Assembly (NCBI GenBank): GCA_964368765.1 | Contig: CAYJCU010000067.1 | Span: 1 to 11,485 of the forward strand | Direction of reading: 5' to 3' | Origin: JADFUS01 sp964368765 | GTDB taxonomy: Bacteria; Bacteroidota; Bacteroidia; Bacteroidales; Rikenellaceae | Length of the DNA stretch: 11,485 bases | In this document: one piece after another, positions 6,980-11,485 of the stretch | How the letters are laid out: each line of letters starts with the position of its first letter | Position numbering within the stretch: position 1 is the stretch's first letter | Made by a program: the position numbers and the translations under genes | Notes under the pieces: model-generated | Database searches by the model: none | Seen by the model: only the letters and a program-made list of their open reading frames with translations | What the model was told of the DNA's origin: nothing

Positions 6980-7381
6980 TTAAATGTTGTTAAATGAGGC
7001 GGCTATCTGATCAGCCATCTCATTAATTCCTTTCTGTAGCTTCTTACCTAACATCATCTTCATCATGACGTTTAGTTTGGCATGAGCCGTAAGACGCATA
7101 CGAGTATCAATCTCCGATACCTTATGTAATTGAACCCAAAAATAGAATTCAAAAGGCATCTCATTTCCCGTTATCTTAATTAATCGGTTCTCCTCCCTAT
7201 CTATCATTACTAGACTAAGATTAAAACCCTTCACCTTGAATGTACAACTATCGTCAGTTGCCTGCCATCCCTCTACCTTATCTTGCAATATAGGTGTAAA
7301 ATTGCTAAATTTTGATAACGACTGATAAATCACATAATCAGGCTTACATATCTGAACCTGATGACTTTCGTACTTCTCCAT
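6980..7381 (-). CDS. SRPBCC (START-like) fold protein
   Basis: This 133-residue soluble protein has the alternating strand pattern and C-terminal amphipathic helix of the SRPBCC/polyketide-cyclase superfamily, which forms a hydrophobic ligand pocket. The recognisable parts are an N-terminal strand, the PDYVIYQSLSKFSNF helix region (14-28), a strand ending MPFEFYFWVQL (75-85), then a long helix GKKLQKGINEMADQI (112-126). I recall pyrE being followed by a gene of this kind in other Bacteroidales, which supports the call; no ligand or reaction is known to me. The GGAGAAAGG at 7388-7396, 6 bases before the ATG, is an unusually good Shine-Dalgarno for this phylum and fixes the start. The 76-base gap to pyrE holds a small 9-bp hairpin (7414-7434). 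Confidence 0.75.
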   Translation of the reverse strand: MEKYESHQVQICKPDYVIYQSLSKFSNFTPILQDKVEGWQATDDSCTFKVKGFNLSLVMIDREENRLIKITGNEMPFEFYFWVQLHKVSEIDTRMRLTAHAKLNVMMKMMLGKKLQKGINEMADQIAASFNNI

Positions 7382-7387
7382 TTGTAA

Positions 7388-7396
7388 CCTTTCTCC
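7388..7396 (-). promoter_or_regulatory. Strong Shine-Dalgarno before the SRPBCC gene
   Basis: Read on the minus strand, GGAGAAAGG lies 6 bases ahead of the ATG at 7381. Other genes here lack so strong a site. It supports the chosen start, and it suggests that this internal gene, separated from pyrE by 76 bases, recruits ribosomes independently. Confidence 0.5.
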
Positions 7397-7457
7397 ATTA
7401 AATATTTATTACATTATACCTTATGAAAGTATAACGCAAAAACACTATATATATTGC

Positions 7458-8087
7458 TTATTTACGCCACTCACTAGGTGCTTCACGCCACTCTTTAAGG
7501 GTCTCTACGTCGCCACTCTTGATATAATCAGACTCTAGGGCAACCTCTAAAAGTGATGAATAATCACTAAGAGTAGTAAGCTCGCAATTAGCTTTTGCAA
7601 AATTATCTGCCGCCAGTGGGAACTGATAAGTAAAAATAGCAACCATGCCTAGCACCTCACAACCAGCATCTCTTAGAGCCTCAACAGCTTGTAATGAGCT
7701 TCCTCCAGTAGATACTAAATCTTCAACTACTACCACTTTCTGACCAGCCTTATACTCTCCCTCTATTTGATTAGATAGGCCATGCCCCTTAGCCGTAGAG
7801 CGAACATAAATAAATGGTTTACCCATAGCCTCGGCAGCTAACACGCCATGTGCAATAGCTCCTGTTGCAACACCAGCAATAACCTCGGCTTCTGGATATT
7901 TTGCTGCTATTGTCTCTGCAAATGATTCATATACCAATTTACGTGCCTCAGGATATGATAACAACTTACGATTATCACAATATATCGGAGAGAACCAACC
8001 AGATGCCCACGTAAAAGGATTCTCGGGACTTAATTTAATAGCCTTTATTTCAAGCAGTTTACCTGCTACTTTATTATTTATACACAT
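7458..8087 (-). CDS. pyrE: Orotate phosphoribosyltransferase
   Basis: PyrE catalyses orotate + PRPP to OMP + diphosphate, the fifth step of de novo pyrimidine synthesis, in the cytoplasm as a dimer. From the chosen start the protein is 209 residues. Seen in it are the N-terminal block NPFTWASGWFSPIYCDNRK (23-41), the mobile catalytic loop RSTAKGHG (96-103, with Lys100 and His102), and the PRPP-binding motif VVVVEDLVSTGGSS (118-131). An upstream in-frame ATG at 8159 would add 24 residues (MRRYTFF...). I reject it because that stretch is not family-like, lies across the divergent promoter region and overlaps the other gene's 5' end. The start at 8087 gives the usual short lead into VAGKLLEIKAIKLS. 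It is the first gene of the minus-strand operon. Confidence 0.95.
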   Translation of the reverse strand: MCINNKVAGKLLEIKAIKLSPENPFTWASGWFSPIYCDNRKLLSYPEARKLVYESFAETIAAKYPEAEVIAGVATGAIAHGVLAAEAMGKPFIYVRSTAKGHGLSNQIEGEYKAGQKVVVVEDLVSTGGSSLQAVEALRDAGCEVLGMVAIFTYQFPLAADNFAKANCELTTLSDYSSLLEVALESDYIKSGDVETLKEWREAPSEWRK

Positions 8088-8101
8088 AAAATTTTTAATT
8101 A

Positions 8102-8133
8102 GATAAATATTTATCGCCATTTTATATGTCAAA
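8102..8133 (-). promoter_or_regulatory. Probable pyrE operon promoter
   Basis: On the minus strand, TTTG (complement of 8130-8133) stands 20 bases before TATTTATC (complement of 8102-8109). The -33 box is perfect; the -7 box matches TAnnTTTG at only four of six fixed positions. The predicted transcript would start roughly 8-10 bases before the ATG at 8087, giving a very short leader. Spacing and placement are right, but the weak -7 box keeps confidence moderate. Confidence 0.5.
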
Positions 8134-8156
8134 AACAGAAAAAATGTGTATCTTCG
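8125..8156 (+). promoter_or_regulatory. Promoter of the NUDIX-S9-rhodanese operon
   Basis: TATG at 8125-8128 and TATCTTCG at 8149-8156 are 20 bases apart, each one mismatch from the Bacteroides consensus (TTTG and TAnnTTTG). Transcription should begin near 8162-8165, about 12 bases before the ATG at 8176. An in-frame ATG at 8146 would then lie upstream of the transcript, which decides for the later start. Confidence 0.65.
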
Positions 8157-8175
8157 CAAGCAAAACGGGATAAAT

Positions 8176-8811
8176 ATGAAAAGAATTTTTTATAACTACA
8201 AAGATATAGTTTTTGACTCAAATTTCAAAGAATATAACGAAAAAGTTATCGTTTTTTGTGAAAAAATTTCTATATACTCTATATCAGACACTTTTTTAAA
8301 CAAAGGAAACGTTAATCACATAGTTATAGATAGAGAAAATAGCGACGAAGCATATAACTTTTTCATAAAAGATTTCAAAAAAGTAACTGCTGCAGGGGGT
8401 GTCGTAGTCAATGATAACGGAGAGGTCTTATTTATATATAGGCGTGGTGTTTGGGATCTTCCCAAGGGCAAGCAGGATGCCGAAGAGGATATTGCAAAAT
8501 GCGCCCTACGTGAAGTTGAGGAGGAGACATCAATTAATGAGGTAGAGATAATTGATAACTCTCCATACACCACACAACATATCTATAACACATACGGCCA
8601 ATGGGAATTAAAAGACACATATTGGTTTTTGATGAGAGGCAATGGCGAAATTAATAATATTGAGAGCTCATTTCAGATTGAAGAGGAGATTGATGAGTGT
8701 AGGTGGGTAGCAATAGATGATATAGATGAGATAATTTCAGATAGTTATCCTACTATTAAGAGTGTTATAAACCATTATAGAGAGAGAATAAACGATATAA
8801 ATAAATTTTAA
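8176..8811 (+). CDS. NUDIX hydrolase with N-terminal extension
   Basis: This protein of 211 residues is expected to hydrolyse a nucleoside diphosphate linked to another moiety in the cytoplasm. The Nudix box lies at 98-120 and fits GX5EX7REUXEEXGU: it begins GKQDAEE and ends REVEEETSI. All acidic and Arg metal-binding positions are present; only the late glycine is replaced by Ser119. The preceding RRGVWDLPKGK (89-99) is typical of the MutT fold. About 70 residues precede the Nudix domain, giving an N-terminal extension of unknown function. The start at 8176 is preferred to 8146 because 8146 falls inside the promoter. The substrate (nucleotide sugar, dinucleotide polyphosphate, NADH or oxidised nucleotide) cannot be told. 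The gene is 12 bases from the peptidase gene downstream. Confidence 0.88.
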   Translation: MKRIFYNYKDIVFDSNFKEYNEKVIVFCEKISIYSISDTFLNKGNVNHIVIDRENSDEAYNFFIKDFKKVTAAGGVVVNDNGEVLFIYRRGVWDLPKGKQDAEEDIAKCALREVEEETSINEVEIIDNSPYTTQHIYNTYGQWELKDTYWFLMRGNGEINNIESSFQIEEEIDECRWVAIDDIDEIISDSYPTIKSVINHYRERINDINKF

Positions 8812-8823
8812 AATTAAATAAGA

Positions 8824-10929
8824 ATGATGAAGAGAATTACTACAGCATTTGTTGCAACAATGCTACTGTCGCAGACAGTTGGGCAGGTTATGGCTCAGGG
8901 TGTTACCAAAGAGACAACACCTCCAGTACCTACAATGACTACATCTGAAAAGAGTGCTGGGATATTAACTCCTGATGTAATGTTAAAAATGCGCCGATTA
9001 GGTGGTGCAACACTATCTCCTGATGGAAAAACAATGGTTTACTCAGTTAGTGTGCAAGACATTGATAACAACGGAACTTATAGCAACCTTTTTGCTATCA
9101 ATACAGAGTCTCGTGTTGAGACACCGCTAACTCACGGAACAGATAAATATTTCTCTCCTGAGTGGAGCGCAGATGGTAAATACATATACTATATGACTAC
9201 CATCAAAGATGGTGTTCAGCTATGGCGCATGAATAGCGACGGCTCTCAACCAACACAAATATCAAATATAGATGGTGGTATAGATGGTTTCAAGGTATCG
9301 CCTAAAGGAGATAAGGTTATATATATTAAACGTGTTAAGGTAGGAGAGGATACTTCAGACCAATATCCTGAACTTAAAAAGACTAAAGCACGTATATATG
9401 ATGATTTAATGGCTCGCCACTGGGATCACTGGAATAACTACACCTACCTACACCCATTTGTTGCCGATTTAGTTGATGGCAAACTTATAAATGACAAGGA
9501 TATTATCGAGGGCGAATCATGGGACGTACCAGGCTCTCCATATTTCAGTATGGATGAGATAACTTGGAACAATACGGGAACAGTGGTTGCATACACAGCT
9601 CGTAAACTTAACGGTAGAGAGTATGCTGAGAGTACAAATACAGATATATATCTATATAATATAGCAACTGGTGCAACAAAAAATATCACTGAGGGCATGC
9701 CAGGTTACGACAAATACCCTGTCTTCTCTAAAGATGATAGTAAGATTGCCTTCTCTTCTATGAGACGCCCGATTAATGAGTCTGATAAATCAAGACTAAT
9801 GGTATGGGATAGCGCAACAGGTAAGATAACAGATATGACAAAGAATTTTGATTCTAACTCAGAGTCTTATGTGTGGGATGGTGATGTTATCTACTTCCTT
9901 TCGCCACTTAAAGCTACACAACAAGTGTGCCGTGTGTCTACTAAAGGCAAAAAGGCGGGTGTTGTTGAGGTGCTAACAGAGGCTAACGGCGTTATTGGTT
10001 CACTATACCTATCTAAAAAGAAATTCTTTGGTAGTATGACAACAATCTCAAGTGCTGCTGAGATTATTGAGATAAACAGAAAAAACAATAAAATATCAAA
10101 CCTGACAGACATCAACGGCTCTATCTACAACAATGTTAAGATGGGAGAGGTTCAAAAACGTTGGGTAAAGACATCTGATGGTAAAGATATGTTAGTATGG
10201 GTTGTTCTTCCTCCTAACTTCGACGAGACAAAGAAATACCCTACTCTACTATATTGCCAAGGAGGTCCTCAGAGTATGGTTGGTAACCAATGGAGTTTCC
10301 GTTGGAATTTCCAACTTATGGCTGCTCAGGGTTATATTGTTGTAGCACCTAATCGCCGTGGACTACCAGGTTTTGGACAAGAGTGGCTTGATCAAATCTC
10401 AGGCGATTATAGTGGTCAAAATATTAGAGACTATTTTGCAGCTATTGATGATGTAGCTAAAGAGCCATGGGCAGACGAAACACGCATGGGTTGCGTAGGT
10501 GCTAGTTATGGTGGCTACTCAACATATTTCATAGCAGGACACCATAACAAGCGTTTTAAAGCTCTTATTTCTCACTGTGGTATGTTTAACCTAGAGAGTT
10601 TCTATGGTAGTACTGAAGAGCTATGGTTCCCTAAGAATGATTTAGGTGGCTCTCCTTATAGTGATAGCGATGTTGCTAAGCGCTCTTATGCTAACTCTCC
10701 ACATAAATTTGTTAGAAATTGGGATACACCTATTCTTATAATTACAGGCGAATTGGATTATCGCATACCATACACACAGAGTCTTGAGGCATTTACAGCA
10801 GCACGATTAATGGGTATCGACACAAGACTAGTTTCATTCCCTGATGAGGCGCACCAAGTATTCAAACCACAAAATGCTCTTGTATGGCACTCTGAGTTCT
10901 TTAAGTGGTTAGATAAATATTTAAAATAA
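8824..10929 (+). CDS. Exported S9 (prolyl oligopeptidase-family) peptidase, DPP5-like
   Basis: This 701-residue serine peptidase is probably periplasmic and cleaves short peptides. A signal peptide (basic MMKR, hydrophobic core, VMA before Q25) suggests cleavage after residue 24, followed by a Thr/Pro-rich linker to about 40. Residues about 55-430 are a TolB/WD40-like beta-propeller with repeated SPDGK/SADGK motifs (65-69, 115-119). The alpha/beta-hydrolase domain follows from about 440. The catalytic triad is visible: Ser561 in GASYGG (559-564), Asp645 in TGELDYRIP (641-649) and His677 in PDEAHQVFKPQN (673-684). Length, exported location and motif wording match the dipeptidyl-peptidase 5/acylaminoacyl-peptidase branch known from Porphyromonas. 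The precise specificity is inferred, not seen. Two consecutive ATGs (8824, 8827) could both serve as start. The rhodanese gene follows after 7 bases. Confidence 0.92.
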   Translation: MMKRITTAFVATMLLSQTVGQVMAQGVTKETTPPVPTMTTSEKSAGILTPDVMLKMRRLGGATLSPDGKTMVYSVSVQDIDNNGTYSNLFAINTESRVETPLTHGTDKYFSPEWSADGKYIYYMTTIKDGVQLWRMNSDGSQPTQISNIDGGIDGFKVSPKGDKVIYIKRVKVGEDTSDQYPELKKTKARIYDDLMARHWDHWNNYTYLHPFVADLVDGKLINDKDIIEGESWDVPGSPYFSMDEITWNNTGTVVAYTARKLNGREYAESTNTDIYLYNIATGATKNITEGMPGYDKYPVFSKDDSKIAFSSMRRPINESDKSRLMVWDSATGKITDMTKNFDSNSESYVWDGDVIYFLSPLKATQQVCRVSTKGKKAGVVEVLTEANGVIGSLYLSKKKFFGSMTTISSAAEIIEINRKNNKISNLTDINGSIYNNVKMGEVQKRWVKTSDGKDMLVWVVLPPNFDETKKYPTLLYCQGGPQSMVGNQWSFRWNFQLMAAQGYIVVAPNRRGLPGFGQEWLDQISGDYSGQNIRDYFAAIDDVAKEPWADETRMGCVGASYGGYSTYFIAGHHNKRFKALISHCGMFNLESFYGSTEELWFPKNDLGGSPYSDSDVAKRSYANSPHKFVRNWDTPILIITGELDYRIPYTQSLEAFTAARLMGIDTRLVSFPDEAHQVFKPQNALVWHSEFFKWLDKYLK

Positions 10930-10936
10930 ATAGACA

Positions 10937-11323
10937 ATGAAAAGAGTAATAATTGCCTTAGTTGCAATATTTATGTTGATTAGTTCAGGAGTATCATTCT
11001 CTACGGCAGAGAGCAAAAAGTTTGAAACACTATCAGCCGAGAAATTTGCTGAGGCACTTAAAGATGAGAAGATACAGATAGTTGATGTTCGTTCAGATGA
11101 AGAGTTCAAAGAGGGACATATTGAAAAGGCAATAAATATTGATGTTAAGCAATCTGACGTTAAGCAGAAATTTGCAAAACTAGATAAGAAACGTGTAATA
11201 GCAATCTACTGCCGCAGTGGAGCACGTAGTAAAGTTGTTTCTCAGAAACTATCTGAGAAAGGATTTAAAGTAATAATGCTAGATAAAGGTTTACTTTCAT
11301 GGAAAGGTAAATTGGTTAAGTAG
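10937..11323 (+). CDS. Exported single-domain rhodanese-like sulfurtransferase
   Basis: This 128-residue protein has an N-terminal signal sequence (MKRV, a hydrophobic stretch to about 18, likely cleavage near STA24|E25, no lipobox cysteine) and one rhodanese domain (about 30-127). The family blocks are present: IVDVRSDEEFKEGHI (48-62), INIDV (66-70), the active-site loop CRSGAR (92-97) with Cys92, the only cysteine, and the closing segment LDKGLLSWKGK (115-125). An intact CRSGxR loop implies thiosulfate-type sulfur transfer or persulfide handling in the periplasm. The partner is unknown. It is the last gene of the operon, 7 bases after the peptidase, and a strong terminator follows 9 bases after its stop. 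Confidence 0.92.
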   Translation: MKRVIIALVAIFMLISSGVSFSTAESKKFETLSAEKFAEALKDEKIQIVDVRSDEEFKEGHIEKAINIDVKQSDVKQKFAKLDKKRVIAIYCRSGARSKVVSQKLSEKGFKVIMLDKGLLSWKGKLVK

Positions 11324-11332
11324 TTATCAATT

Positions 11333-11377
11333 AAAGAGGGGGATTCGCAAAATATAGTTTTGCAAATCCCCCTCTTT
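11333..11377 (+). terminator. Rho-independent terminator after the rhodanese gene
   Basis: Bases 11333-11352 pair with 11358-11377 with a single C-A mismatch (11346/11364). The base of the stem is AAAGAGGGGG/CCCCCTCTTT, and T residues continue for two bases beyond it. The upper stem carries ATTCGCAAAA, the core also found in the hairpins at 3262-3318 and 3550-3586. Confidence 0.88.
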
Positions 11378-11485
11378 TTGGCTAAAATAGCAGTATATAA
11401 AGGGGCAGTCGAAAACTATATTAAAGCTACATTTCAATCAGTTACGACCTAATAATAGTTGTTCATTACCCTTTATTATAATCAA

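Noticed and set aside
8088..8159. Longer pyrE start at 8159 adding 24 residues
   Set aside because: The added residues do not look like PyrE, and this DNA holds the divergent promoters and overlaps the 5' end of the NUDIX reading frame.
8146..8175. Longer NUDIX start at 8146
   Set aside because: That ATG lies just upstream of and across the -7 box at 8149-8156, so it would not be in the transcript.
11438..11485. C-terminal end of a minus-strand gene (15 codons then TGA)
   Set aside because: An open frame this short at a window edge in AT-rich DNA is expected by chance. Bases 11378-11485 otherwise show no gene, repeat or clear promoter.

Overview
The window looks like chromosome from a member of the Bacteroidota, most likely order Bacteroidales. 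The DNA is AT-rich. Promoters follow the Bacteroides pattern (TTTG, about 20 bases, TAnnTTTG) rather than the sigma-70 pattern, Shine-Dalgarno sequences are mostly absent, and the gene families (a pyrE plus SRPBCC pair, split M16 peptidases, an exported S9 peptidase, a YtrA-type GntR regulator with an ABC transporter) fit that group. I cannot name a genus from sequence alone.

Layout. (1) 96-3318, plus strand: a four-gene operon for an ABC transporter. A textbook promoter is followed at once by a dyad AGTGTA-N12-TACACT that resembles the Bacillus YtrA operator. Then come an ATPase, two paralogous membrane proteins and, last, a short GntR/YtrA-type regulator. The operon ends in an unusually long perfect hairpin containing the regulator's stop codon. 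(2) 3319-3549: a non-coding, partly GC-rich, hairpin-dense segment lying between the terminal hairpins of two convergent operons. (3) 8087 down to 3585, minus strand: pyrE, an SRPBCC-fold protein, two M16 peptidase subunits and an EamA/DMT transporter. The last four are separated by 3 bases or overlap. The two M16 proteins divide one active site between them: one carries the zinc motif and the other the Arg/Tyr pair. (4) 8088-8175: a short divergent promoter region. (5) 8176-11377, plus strand: a NUDIX hydrolase, an exported S9 prolyl-oligopeptidase-family peptidase (DPP5-like) and an exported single-domain rhodanese, closed by a strong hairpin terminator. (6) 11378-11485: no gene that I can support.

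How the genes work together. The first operon is probably an autoregulated envelope-stress or drug-responsive ABC system: the regulator is encoded last and can act on the dyad at the promoter. The pyrE operon joins pyrimidine synthesis to a probable cytoplasmic M16 heterodimer and an exporter, a physical linkage whose functional logic is unclear. The NUDIX operon joins a cytoplasmic hydrolase to two envelope proteins. The most notable observations are the YtrA-like operator, the split M16 active site, the structured GC-rich intergenic segment, and a core (TTCGCAAA or close variants) shared by all three transcription-ending hairpins.
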